Assembly (NCBI GenBank): GCA_003157445.1 | Contig: PMJN01000050.1 | Coordinates: forward strand, 1 to 13,431 | Direction of reading: 5' to 3' | DNA from: Micrococcales bacterium | GTDB taxonomy: Bacteria > Actinomycetota > Actinomycetes > Actinomycetales > Dermatophilaceae | DNA length: 13,431 nucleotides | Part shown: one piece after another, positions 7,183-13,431 of the stretch | How positions within the stretch are numbered: the first letter of the stretch is position 1 | Layout: the number at the start of each line of letters is the position of its first letter | Program-made: the position numbers and the translations under genes | The notes under the pieces: model-generated | What the model was told of the DNA's origin: nothing | What the model saw: the letters and a program-made list of their open reading frames with translations, nothing else | Databases searched by the model: none

Positions 7183-7276
7183 CCGCGCGCGGCGACCTGG
7201 GAGTCTTGGCCCTGTCTGTGAAGCGCGAACCTGCACACGTTGCCTGCGGGTGGGCGGTTGGAAACCTGGTCATTGA

Positions 7277-7314
7277 TGGCCGCCAGGATGTCAACGTCCT
7301 GGTTGTGGCGGCCA
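7277..7314. other. Two-tier hairpin upstream of the acyltransferase gene
   Basis: The outer stem is TGGCCGCC (7277-7284) with GGCGGCCA (7307-7314), 8 bp and perfect. The inner stem is AGGATG (7285-7290) with CGTCCT (7295-7300), including one G-T pair, closed by a TCAA loop. A 6-nt bulge (7301-7306) sits on the 3' side. A short TTT follows at 7318-7320. It could be a terminator that separates the decayed genes from the acyltransferase gene, or a leader structure for the gene starting at 7379. Confidence 0.45.
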
Positions 7315-7378
7315 ACAGTTTGCGCAGACGCGACGCCTGAGATAGCCCGCAGCGGGTGTCTTCGGGTGTACTGGGGGC

Positions 7379-8539
7379 ATGCGACGAGGCGCGCAGGGCA
7401 GCCGGTTGGAGGTTGTTGCTTCCGAACCGGACAGGGACCGCTTCATTGACCTTGTCCGGGTCACCTCCATGGTCACGGTGGTGGTGCTTCACTGGCTGAG
7501 CGTTATGCCCTCCCTGGTCAACGGCAAGGTCGTTGACCAGAACGTCGTCGCGCTGATTCCCGGCCTGTGGCCACTGACCTGGATCGGTGACGTGATGGCG
7601 CTGTTCTTTTTTGCGGGCGGCTACGCGAACTGGGTCTCCTTGACGAAGTCGTTGCGCCGGGGCGAGTCGAACGGGCTCTTCTTGGCCAGGCGGCTACGCC
7701 GACTGCTCGGGCCCACCTTCATCTTCTTAGGCGTGTGGCTCGGGCTCGACCTGCTTATGCGCGCCGTGGGTCTGAGCTCCTGGTCTCCGCTACGCCATGT
7801 GGCAATCGGCAACACCATCCCATTCGGGCCGCTGTGGTTCCTGGGTGTGTACCTGGTGGTCGTGATTCTCAGCCCCTGGACCGCGGCAGCCCATCGGCGC
7901 TGGGGGATCGCTGTGCCGCTGGTGATGTTGGCGGGAGTCGCGGTTGCGGACTCGCAAGCCTTTGTCCGAGACAGCGGCACACCATTGGCGGCCAACCTGC
8001 TGCTGGTCTGGCTGATCCCGCACCAACTGGGCTACTTCTACGCCGATGGCAGCCTCCAGCGGCTATCAGTGAAGGCGTGCGCGGCGATGGCGGCTACGGG
8101 CTTGGTCATCCTTGCCGTCCTTTCGAGTCTGCCGTACTACCCCCGTAGCCTCATCAACCCACGCTGGACCGTCCTGTCCATCGATGGCCCCATGCTTTCG
8201 CTAGTGGCCGATGGCCTGTTTCTCCTGGGAGTCGCGCTTGTATTGCGGCGCCCGGCCGAGGCACTCCTGGCGGACTCGGACCGTTGGCGGGCCGTGAGCG
8301 CGGCGAACGACCTGACGATGCCGGTCTACCTGTGGCACATGAGCGCGTATCTGGTCGCCATCGCACTGCTGGCCCGGCTCGGAGCCCACTTCGTCTACTC
8401 CACTGACGCGTCAGCGCAGTGGTGGTGGGGGCGCCCTGCGGTAATCATCCTGTCGGCTTTGGTCCTGAGCGGATTCCTCGCGCTGCTGGCCTGGATTGCG
8501 CAACTGGCACGCAAGACCCGCTTGCCCGTGTCACGATGA
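7379..8539 (+). CDS. Acyltransferase family 3 membrane protein
   Basis: Acyltransferase-3 proteins are multi-helix inner-membrane enzymes that transfer acyl groups (for example acetyl or succinyl) to sugars, antibiotics or cell-surface polymers. The 386-residue protein shows the N-terminal signature RDRFIDLVRVTSMVTVVVLHW with the family's conserved Arg/Asp and His38, followed by FFFAGGYAN, RRLRRLLGPTF, and PFGPLWFLGVYLVVV. About ten hydrophobic spans cover the chain, and near the end is LTMPVYLWHMSAYLV. Length and layout are normal, and no soluble extra domain is attached. The ATG at 7379 is preceded by GGGGG (7373-7377) with almost no spacing, so the start is uncertain by a few codons. The acceptor is unknown. 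The hydrolase gene starts 6 nt after the stop, so the two are probably co-expressed. Confidence 0.85.
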   Translation: MRRGAQGSRLEVVASEPDRDRFIDLVRVTSMVTVVVLHWLSVMPSLVNGKVVDQNVVALIPGLWPLTWIGDVMALFFFAGGYANWVSLTKSLRRGESNGLFLARRLRRLLGPTFIFLGVWLGLDLLMRAVGLSSWSPLRHVAIGNTIPFGPLWFLGVYLVVVILSPWTAAAHRRWGIAVPLVMLAGVAVADSQAFVRDSGTPLAANLLLVWLIPHQLGYFYADGSLQRLSVKACAAMAATGLVILAVLSSLPYYPRSLINPRWTVLSIDGPMLSLVADGLFLLGVALVLRRPAEALLADSDRWRAVSAANDLTMPVYLWHMSAYLVAIALLARLGAHFVYSTDASAQWWWGRPAVIILSALVLSGFLALLAWIAQLARKTRLPVSR

Positions 8540-8545
8540 AAGGAG

Positions 8546-9466
8546 ATGACATCAAGAGCGCGGCGTAGTCGCTGGTCCCGACGACTCACCACGGTGAGCG
8601 TGCTCCTGGTGTCCCTCTTCTTTCTGGCCTCCATGGTGGGTGCCCGGTTGGCAGTCGCGGGCTCGCACGGGTCGTTCGCGGTGCCGGCGAGCGCTATCCG
8701 CGGTCACCACCTCGACGTGACGTTCCGCAGCAGGGTGGACCACGTTCGGCTCTCGGGGTGGCTGTTCCACGCCGACCACCCCACCGGCCGCAGCGTCATT
8801 CTGGTACACGGTTGGCAGGGAAACCGCGAGGATGTCGACTTCGTCGCGCTGACCCGCCAGTTGCTGCCGCGCGGCTACGACGTCCTGATGTTCGACCTGC
8901 GCGGATCGGGCCTGAGCATGGGCTCCAACCAGACCTTCGCCCACCACGAGCCCCGTGATCTGCTCGGCGCCTACGACCACATGATCAGCCTTGGATATGC
9001 ACCGGGCCAGATGACCATCCTGGGCAACAGCATGGGTGCAGCCACGGTGATCGAAGCGGCACCGCATCTGCCTGCGGTAGGCGCACTGGTCGCTGACAGC
9101 GCGTTCGCGAACCTCACCAGCGCAATGATGGGCGCTCTCACCCGTTACACCCTCCTGCCAGGCCTACTGGCCATCCCGGCCATCGAGGCCTCCCGGGCTT
9201 TCGGGGTGTTACCAACCCTTAGCCCGGTGGACATCGTGCAGTCATTACCTGGCCGCGCATTCCTTTTCTTGCATGCACGCGGGGATCCCTTGCTGAGTGT
9301 GGCTAACGCCGAGCAGCTCTTCGCGGCGTCCTCGAACAGCTCATCCCGACTGGATGTGATCGCCGGCCACGACCACATGGACACCTACACTCACAATCCT
9401 GCCGCGTACATGACCGTCTTGCTCGCCTTCATCAACCAACAGTTGGCCCACCCGGCAGCAGCCTGA
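8546..9466 (+). CDS. Membrane-anchored alpha/beta hydrolase
   Basis: The 306-residue protein starts with a basic stretch (RARRSRWSRR) and a hydrophobic segment (about residues 15-38), which is a signal anchor or signal peptide. The hydrolase part should therefore face outside the cytoplasmic membrane. The alpha/beta fold is clear: LVHGWQGN (86-93, oxyanion region), FDLRGSGLS (116-124), nucleophile elbow GNSMGA (160-165, Ser162), acid in ARGDPLL (Asp247) and a histidine in GHDHMDTYTHNP (His275 or His277). It resembles the BAAT/peptidase S9-like serine hydrolases of the YfhR/BEM46 type; the substrate is unknown. The ATG at 8546 directly abuts AAAGGAG (8539-8545), leaving no spacer, so a later start such as GTG 8594 should be considered. 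Coupling to the acyltransferase suggests that one adds and the other removes acyl groups, which is inference. Confidence 0.85.
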   Translation: MTSRARRSRWSRRLTTVSVLLVSLFFLASMVGARLAVAGSHGSFAVPASAIRGHHLDVTFRSRVDHVRLSGWLFHADHPTGRSVILVHGWQGNREDVDFVALTRQLLPRGYDVLMFDLRGSGLSMGSNQTFAHHEPRDLLGAYDHMISLGYAPGQMTILGNSMGAATVIEAAPHLPAVGALVADSAFANLTSAMMGALTRYTLLPGLLAIPAIEASRAFGVLPTLSPVDIVQSLPGRAFLFLHARGDPLLSVANAEQLFAASSNSSSRLDVIAGHDHMDTYTHNPAAYMTVLLAFINQQLAHPAAA

Positions 9467-9876
9467 TCCAGGCGATCCCGACCCCAGGGCTAGTTCAGTC
9501 AGCACGGGCGCAGGGCAGTCGGTTGTCCTGACCGATGCGTGAACCGGACATCAAATGAGCACCGCCTGCCTCAGAGCGAACCTACCGGGACTTTGCTTTC
9601 GGTTACCTCACCCGCAAATGAATCGGGGCCTGCAGCAGCTACTTCACCGATGGTGACGATGTGCGGTTCATCCCAGACAAGACCATGCCGAAAGACGACG
9701 GACCCCCAACGTTTCTTCAGAACTGAATGACCTGGAGGGAGTGGACGGGCAGTTGACCCTGTCGAATGATGGCGCTGCCGTGGCCACAGATGACGCAGGT
9801 GCGCGCGCAAAGGTGCCACACCAGTGCTGCCTCAACCACGCAGCTTAAAGGACCGAGACTTGGACCTGATCACGAC
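9467..9876. other. Gene-poor convergent spacer
   Basis: This 410-bp stretch lies between the hydrolase gene (+) and the small membrane-protein pair (-), both of which end here. Short open frames of about 63 codons (+, 9539-9730) and 82 codons (-, 9571-9819) lack ribosome-binding sites, domains or the local codon pattern. Segments such as YFTDGDDVRFIPDKTMP (one + frame, from about 9641) look protein-like but are bounded by stops. I see no supported gene; a decayed gene is possible. Confidence 0.5.
9515..9538 (+). terminator. Weak hairpin downstream of the hydrolase gene
   Basis: GCA-G-TCGGT (9515-9523, with one bulged G) pairs with ACCGATGC (9531-9538) around a 7-nt loop, about 50 nt after the hydrolase stop. 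No T tract follows, so a terminator role is only suggested by position. Confidence 0.25.
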
Positions 9877-10302
9877 TCAGCGTGTATGCCGTAACCACCA
9901 CAGGCCGACGAAAGGCAACACCAGCGGCACGAACCCGTAGCCACTGCCGAACCCGGTCCACACCGTTGGGTGCTGGAAGACACTGGGAGACAGCACACTC
10001 ATGGCGCCCACGATGAGCACGCCGACGAGCTCGATACTGATGGCCACTGTTGCCAGACGCCGCGACGTCGCACCTCCGCGGGCCAGCGAGATGGTGGCCA
10101 CGATGTATACGATCGCGGCGAAGGCGGATAGGACGTAGGCCAGTGGGGCTTTGTTGAACTCGGTCGAGAGTTGCACCGCCGAACGGGATGTCGCGGCGAG
10201 GGCGAAGATGCCGTAGACCGCCACGAGAAACCGGCCGAACCCTTGTCCTGTCGGAGCAGGCGAATGCCGCGCGCCGGCGTCGACTTCGCCGGGGTCAGCC
10301 AC
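9877..10302 (-). CDS. Small four-helix membrane protein, unknown function
   Basis: The 141-residue product has a polar N-terminus (about 20 residues) and four hydrophobic spans at about residues 24-42, 52-73, 84-106 and 116-136. It has no catalytic motif that I recognise. The GTG start (10302-10300) overlaps the upstream gene's stop in the arrangement GTGGCTGA, an 8-bp overlap, so translation is almost certainly coupled. The tight pairing of two small membrane proteins suggests that they form a complex. It lies downstream of lacI on the same strand and could share its transcript. Similar conserved hypothetical proteins occur in actinobacteria, but I cannot name a function. Confidence 0.7.
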   Translation of the reverse strand: MADPGEVDAGARHSPAPTGQGFGRFLVAVYGIFALAATSRSAVQLSTEFNKAPLAYVLSAFAAIVYIVATISLARGGATSRRLATVAISIELVGVLIVGAMSVLSPSVFQHPTVWTGFGSGYGFVPLVLPFVGLWWLRHTR

Positions 10303-10660
10303 CGATACCCGCCCAAACCTGCTGTACCCGCAGCACCATGACCGGGGTAATGAGGAAGGCCAGGGCGATCACGAGGGTGCCGGAACGTGACCTTTCGCCC
10401 CGCGCCCAGTAGAAGGCCAGCGGCGGGATGGCCAGGCAACCCAGCAGGTACCCCACGAACTCGGCGCGGGCGAACTGCCGGCTACTGCCAGCCATCTGCA
10501 CAATCCCTCCCACGGCGAAGACGAGAAGCAGCAGCTCCAGCAGGACTGCTGCGGCGAAAAGGAGCAGTGTGGGGCGCCGGTTCATGGCCGCAGAGATCAG
10601 GGCCCACCCCGCAAAAAGCAGGGCGACGACGGTGATCACCGTCGCATAGATTCCGGTCAC
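10295..10660 (-). CDS. Small four-helix membrane protein, unknown function (first of coupled pair)
   Basis: The 121-residue product is mostly hydrophobic, with spans at about residues 5-24, 31-54, 68-84 and 93-111. Short charged loops contain AAMNRRP (24-30), RAEFVGYLLG and YWARGERSRSG. The last two give it the look of a conserved actinobacterial family of unknown role. The GTG start at 10660-10658 has no good Shine-Dalgarno, so the true start may differ slightly. Its TGA (10297-10295) lies inside the start region of the next gene, with an 8-bp overlap. The gene follows lacI after 97 nt on the same strand, and a hairpin lies in that gap, so whether it belongs to the lacI transcript is open. 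Confidence 0.68.
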   Translation of the reverse strand: MTGIYATVITVVALLFAGWALISAAMNRRPTLLLFAAAVLLELLLLVFAVGGIVQMAGSSRQFARAEFVGYLLGCLAIPPLAFYWARGERSRSGTLVIALAFLITPVMVLRVQQVWAGIGG

Positions 10661-10710
10661 GACCGCGATCTTGTCATGTCAGCGGGGGAGCAGCCAAAAC
10701 GGAGGACCTA

Positions 10711-10758
10711 TCGCCCGCCGCTCGGTCGCGACGCGTCGGTCCCAGCTCGCGCGGGCGA
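10711..10758 (-). terminator. Possible terminator after lacI
   Basis: TCGCCCGC (10711-10718) and GCGGGCGA (10751-10758) form an 8-bp perfect stem whose 3' base lies 2 nt from the lacI stop codon. The 32-nt interior is itself GC-rich and self-complementary (around GTCGCGAC). Read on the minus strand, a TTTT occurs about 11 nt after the stem, too far for a classic intrinsic terminator. It may attenuate read-through into the membrane-protein pair. Confidence 0.35.
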
Positions 10759-10759
10759 C

Positions 10760-11797
10760 CTAAGTCGGTGGGGGAGGTGCAGTCGTGCCGCGCACGGCGA
10801 GCTGTACACCAAGCAGACTCTGGATCGCTCCCGTGTTCTGTGGCCCACCTTCGATCTCGGCCAGTAGCAGGCGTGCCGACAGCTCGCCTATCTGGTGCAG
10901 CGGGAGGCGCACTGTGGTCAGGGGTGGAGTGAGCCGTTCGACCATGGCCAGGTTGTTGAAGCCCACCACGGACATCTGCTCGGGACATCTGATGCCTTTC
11001 TCGGCCAGGACTGAGAGCGCACCCAGGGCGATCAGGTCATTGCCACAGACGATCGCGGTCATGTCCTGGCCTGACTCGAGCATCCGTGTGGTCGCCTCGG
11101 CTCCGGCAGCCTCAGTGTAGGACGCGCAGACCTGAACCAGGCGCGACCCGGTGGGCAATCCGAGGCCTTCGACCGCCTGCCGAAAAGCAGAGGCCCGGTC
11201 ACGCCCGGTTGAGGTGTCCGAAGGCCCGCCTAGATGCACGATCGCCCGATGACCGAGCCCGGCGAGATGCTCCACCACAAGCTGGATCCCGGTGCGTTCG
11301 TCGGCGCCGACATAAGGCAGACGGCGGCTGCCGATGTTGCGGTTGACCAGGACTGCTGGAACACCATGGTCGGCGATCTCTTCCAAGAGCGGGTCCTGCC
11401 ACCGGGCTGTGGCGATGATGAAGCCATCGGTACCGCGGGCGCGAAGCTGCTCCACCTGGCGTCGTTCGGTGTCGGAGTCGTTGTCCGTGTCGGTCAGTAC
11501 CAGCGTGTAGCCGGCTGCGCTGAGAACCTGCTCCGCTCCGCGGACCATCGGGGGGAACAACGCATTGGTGATGTCGGGCACAAGCATCGCGACGACGAAC
11601 GACTTGGATGTTCGCAGACCCCGGGCGAGCGTGTTCGGAACGTAGCCGAGTCGCTGCGCCACCTTCAAGACGCGCCGCGCGGTCTCTGGGCTGACCCGGC
11701 TGACGGTTGACGGATTCAAAGCCCGACTCGCGGTCCCGGGGTGTACCCCTGCAGCACGGGCAACATCAGTGAGCTTGACCCTCTGCGCGCCAGCCAC
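10760..11797 (-). CDS. LacI-family transcriptional regulator
   Basis: The 345-residue protein has the full LacI/GalR layout. The N-terminal helix-turn-helix is VKLTDVARAAGVHPGTASRALN (8-29), followed by the hinge GYVPNTLARGLRTSKS (51-66). A periplasmic-binding-protein-like effector domain follows, with VAMLVPDITNALFPPMVRGAE, NRNIGSRRLPYVGADE, HLGGPSDTSTGRDRASAF, IVCGNDLIALGAL and VVGFNNLAMVERLTPPLTTV. Such regulators bind paired operators and respond to a small molecule, usually a sugar or nucleoside. The start is GTG 11797, because AAGGAG lies 7 nt upstream; the longer frame back to 11914 has no ribosome-binding site and is not family-like. The gene diverges from the ABC importer, and three candidate operators lie between or just inside them. 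The effector cannot be told from sequence. Confidence 0.93.
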   Translation of the reverse strand: MAGAQRVKLTDVARAAGVHPGTASRALNPSTVSRVSPETARRVLKVAQRLGYVPNTLARGLRTSKSFVVAMLVPDITNALFPPMVRGAEQVLSAAGYTLVLTDTDNDSDTERRQVEQLRARGTDGFIIATARWQDPLLEEIADHGVPAVLVNRNIGSRRLPYVGADERTGIQLVVEHLAGLGHRAIVHLGGPSDTSTGRDRASAFRQAVEGLGLPTGSRLVQVCASYTEAAGAEATTRMLESGQDMTAIVCGNDLIALGALSVLAEKGIRCPEQMSVVGFNNLAMVERLTPPLTTVRLPLHQIGELSARLLLAEIEGGPQNTGAIQSLLGVQLAVRGTTAPPPPT

Positions 11798-11825
11798 GTT
11801 AGAGCTCCTTGGGCAATATGTTGTG

Positions 11826-11835
11826 CAATCGGTTG
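11826..11835. promoter_or_regulatory. Candidate LacI operator, site 1
   Basis: CAATCGGTTG is a near palindrome around a central CG, the usual centre of LacI-family operators. It lies 29 nt upstream of the lacI start and about 13 nt downstream of a possible -10 for lacI (TACGAT on the minus strand, plus positions 11849-11854). This position fits autorepression. Sites 2 and 3 share the same CAATCGKTYG pattern. Confidence 0.45.
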
Positions 11836-11850
11836 TTGTCTGAGGTGAAT

Positions 11851-11877
11851 CGTATGATGCCTGATGTGCCTGATACG
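11851..11877. promoter_or_regulatory. Imperfect inverted repeat in lacI promoter region
   Basis: CGTAT (11851-11855) and ATACG (11873-11877) are inverted, with partial pairing inside (9 of 13 pairs by hand count). It contains the direct repeat GCCTGAT twice (11860-11866 and 11869-11875, one shared motif each side of GT). It may be a regulator site or chance; it overlaps the likely lacI promoter. Confidence 0.25.
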
Positions 11878-11923
11878 GGCTGCTGGTCGTGGAAGAGACA
11901 TCGTAGCCCGCCACAATGGGCTC

Positions 11924-11939
11924 TTGACAGTCTTGTCAA
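11924..11939. promoter_or_regulatory. Perfect TTGACA-N4-TGTCAA palindrome overlapping a -35-like element
   Basis: TTGACA (11924-11929) and TGTCAA (11934-11939) are exact inverted repeats separated by GTCT. TTGACA is also the sigma-70-type -35 consensus, and GATACT at 11951-11956 could be the -10, but the spacer is 21 nt, longer than the usual 16-18. The palindrome is therefore either a promoter element within a regulator site, or an operator for another protein. Its centre is not CG, so it need not be the LacI site. Confidence 0.45.
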
Positions 11940-11957
11940 CATGGGGAGAGGATACTG

Positions 11958-11967
11958 CAATCGTTCG
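11958..11967. promoter_or_regulatory. Candidate LacI operator, site 2
   Basis: CAATCGTTCG sits inside the imperfect palindrome TGCAATCGTTCGCA (11956-11969; 5 of 7 pairs match around the central CG). It directly follows the GATACT -10 candidate, so a bound repressor would cover the start point of the importer transcript. Confidence 0.5.
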
Positions 11968-12032
11968 CACTTGGGTGTGTTCGATGAGCATCTCGCCCCG
12001 TGGGTATCCACTCCCTTGATGGAGGATCGGCA

Positions 12033-13286
12033 ATGCAGCAAAGCAATCGTTTGTGGCGAAGGAGTGGGGTAGGGGTCTTCGCAACCGTCGTGGCGCTGGG
12101 CCTCGCGGCCTGCGCATCAGGTACTAACAACTCAGGTGCCTCGGCCCCCGCAAAAGCAGGGACCCCCCTGGTGATCGGAGCATCAGTCTCCCTGACGGGC
12201 GACTTCGCCGACTCGGGTAAGGCCGTCCAGCGCGGGTACGAACTGTGGGCCAACCAGGTCAACGCCAGCGGTGGGATTCTCGGTCGCAAAGTGACGATGA
12301 AGATCGTTGACGACGCGTCCAGCCCCACCCAGGTTGTGTCGAACTACCAGAATCTGATCAACCGCGACAAGGTCAACCTCGTCGTCGGGCCCTTCTCCAG
12401 CCTGCTGACCGTCCCTGCCTCACAGGTTGCCAATCGCTACGGGTACTCGTTCCTGGAGCCAGCTGGCGGTGGACCTGCGGTCTTCGCACAGAATCTGCAT
12501 AACCTGTTCTTTGTCCAGCCCGCCCCCACCACCAAGTCGGGCGACGTGTTCGCCGACTGGATCCTCTCCCTTCCGGCCAGCTCGCGTCCCAAGACGGCCG
12601 CCTATACCGAGCTCGACGACCCGTTCGCCGCGCCCATCGCGGAGAACATCCGCGTTCGCTTCGAGGCGGCCGGCATCAAGACCGTGTACAAGCAGGTCTA
12701 CCCGGCTGAGACGCAGGACTTCTCGGCCATCATGTCCAAGGTGGTGGCGGCCAACCCCGACGTCCTTGTCGGTGGGACCCAGAACAACGACGCCTACGCC
12801 CAGGTCAAGACACTGGTGCAGCTGAAGTTCAGCCCGAAGTTCATGTTCCTTTCCAACGGCGCCAACTCTCCTTTGGAGTTCCCCAGCAAGGTCGGCCCCC
12901 AGAACACGCAAGGCATCATGTCTGCCGGCGACTGGTTCCCGGGTTCAACAGCAACAGGTAGCGCCGAATTCACGGCCGCCTATATCAAGGCCTATGGCGG
13001 CAGCGCAGAGACCATCGACAACTCCAGCGCCGAAGCCTATGGCGTCGGACAGGTCCTGCAGGCTGTGGCCGCCAAAACGGGAAAGATCGACAACGCGACG
13101 ATCATCGCAACGCTGCACCAGGGCACCTGGCCGACCTTGCTCGGCAAACTGAGCTGGGGACCCAATGGGGCACCTTCAGGCAGCTTCAACCTCATCCAGT
13201 GGCAGGGCGGAAAGCTCGTACCGGTCTACCCGATGGCGATAGCACAGGCAAAGCCGATCTACCCCAAACCCAACTGGGGAGGGTGA
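12033..13286 (+). CDS. Branched-chain amino acid-type ABC transporter, substrate-binding lipoprotein
   Basis: The 417-residue protein starts with a lipoprotein signal peptide: basic RLWRR, hydrophobic VGVFATVVALG, then lipobox LAAC with Cys27 as the lipidation site. The mature part is a Peripla_BP_6 (LivJ-like) domain: PLVIGASVSLTGDFADSGKAV, VNASGGILGRKV, VVGPFSSLLTVPAS, KTAAYTELDDPFA, DFSAIMSKVVAANPDVLVGG, and AEAYGVGQVLQAVAAKTGKID. It captures a small solute outside the membrane and passes it to the LivH/LivM-type permeases. Ligands of this family include branched-chain amino acids, amides, urea and aromatic acids, and this one cannot be fixed. The start is ATG 12033, since GGAGG (12021-12025) gives 7-nt spacing; the GTG at 12000 lacks a ribosome-binding site and the signal peptide begins at 12033. 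The LivH-like gene follows 7 nt later. Confidence 0.93.
   Translation: MQQSNRLWRRSGVGVFATVVALGLAACASGTNNSGASAPAKAGTPLVIGASVSLTGDFADSGKAVQRGYELWANQVNASGGILGRKVTMKIVDDASSPTQVVSNYQNLINRDKVNLVVGPFSSLLTVPASQVANRYGYSFLEPAGGGPAVFAQNLHNLFFVQPAPTTKSGDVFADWILSLPASSRPKTAAYTELDDPFAAPIAENIRVRFEAAGIKTVYKQVYPAETQDFSAIMSKVVAANPDVLVGGTQNNDAYAQVKTLVQLKFSPKFMFLSNGANSPLEFPSKVGPQNTQGIMSAGDWFPGSTATGSAEFTAAYIKAYGGSAETIDNSSAEAYGVGQVLQAVAAKTGKIDNATIIATLHQGTWPTLLGKLSWGPNGAPSGSFNLIQWQGGKLVPVYPMAIAQAKPIYPKPNWGG
12044..12053. promoter_or_regulatory. Candidate LacI operator, site 3
   Basis: CAATCGTTTG lies inside the first codons of the binding-protein gene, about 86 bp from site 2, and matches CAATCGKTYG. An intragenic downstream operator would allow looping with sites 1 or 2. 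Coding constraint may also explain the match. Confidence 0.35.
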
Positions 13287-13293
13287 CGGATCA

Positions 13294-13431
13294 GTGCATG
13301 CCCTGATCCAAGGCGTGATCCTGGGGGTCCTGACCGGAGGCGTGTACGCGCTAATGGCCTCCGGCCAGACCCTGATCTTCGGGATCATGAAAGTGGTCAA
13401 CCTCGCCCAGGGAGCCATGGTCATCATGGCG
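13294..13431 (+). CDS. LivH-like ABC transporter permease, N-terminal fragment (runs off window)
   Basis: Forty-six codons are visible. ALIQGVILGVLTGGVYALMASGQTLIFGIMKVVNLAQGAMVIM is the typical beginning of a LivH-type branched-chain amino-acid permease (BPD_transp_2), with the G-x-x-G-x-YAL motif and N-x-A-x-G. It should form the membrane channel with a LivM partner expected downstream. GTG 13294 is the only in-frame start: GGGGAGGG (13276-13283) is 10 nt upstream, and the gene begins 7 nt after the binding-protein stop. This is a second gene of the importer operon. Confidence 0.9.
   Translation, partial: MHALIQGVILGVLTGGVYALMASGQTLIFGIMKVVNLAQGAMVIMA

Noticed and set aside
9539..9819. Short open frames on both strands (63 and 82 codons) in the spacer
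   Set aside because: They overlap each other, have no ribosome-binding site and no domain, and cannot be told from chance.
11798..11914. 39-codon N-terminal extension of the lacI frame
   Set aside because: AAGGAG with 7-nt spacing points to GTG 11797, and LacI proteins begin just before the helix-turn-helix.

Overview
The window looks like chromosomal DNA of a high-GC actinobacterium. Third codon positions are mostly G or C, GTG and TTG starts are common, and the families present are typical of that phylum: an ANTAR output domain, a STAS/GHKL-ATPase regulator, a caa3-type CtaG-like membrane protein, class I PPK2, a NhaA-DsbA fusion, and a LacI regulator facing a lipobox-bearing solute-binding protein. 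I see no insertion sequence, integrase, CRISPR array, rRNA or complete tRNA.

Layout. (1) 1-1323, + strand: the C-terminal end of an ANTAR protein, then a single-chain STAS + ATPase regulator whose key residues look degenerate. (2) 1373-2317, - strand: a CtaG-like membrane protein with almost no histidine, convergent with the regulator. (3) 2318-2705: a divergent spacer with a terminator-like hairpin. (4) 2706-5468, + strand: ppk2 and a nhaA-dsbA fusion, very tightly coupled. (5) 5572-7044: a decay zone holding a frameshifted short-chain dehydrogenase, a possible minus-strand membrane-protein tail, and a short ABC-2 permease remnant broken by an exact 22-bp tandem duplication. (6) 7379-9466, + strand: an acyltransferase-3 membrane enzyme and a membrane-anchored alpha/beta hydrolase, 6 nt apart. 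(7) 9467-9876: no convincing gene. (8) 9877-10660, - strand: two small four-helix membrane proteins overlapping by 8 bp. (9) 10760-11797, - strand: a LacI-family repressor. (10) 12033-13431, + strand: a branched-chain-amino-acid-type ABC importer, with the lipoprotein binding protein complete and the LivH-like permease cut by the window edge.

How the parts may work together. PPK2 regenerates nucleotide triphosphates from polyphosphate. Its coupled partner combines a Na+/H+ antiporter with a thiol-oxidoreductase domain, so the pair reads as a stress module for energy, pH/sodium and redox. The upstream ANTAR and STAS/ATPase proteins are signalling components but nothing in the sequence ties them to that module. 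On the right, the LacI gene and the importer diverge from a 235-bp region that carries three copies of a near-palindrome, CAATCGKTYG, and a perfect TTGACA/TGTCAA inverted repeat. This suggests that the LacI protein controls itself and the importer. The importer's ligand cannot be read from the sequence.

The most checkable observations are the two independent frame disruptions in the 5.6-7.1 kb zone, the three-copy operator candidate, the active-site-depleted STAS/ATPase fusion and the histidine-poor CtaG homologue. I did not find a clearly new multi-gene system.
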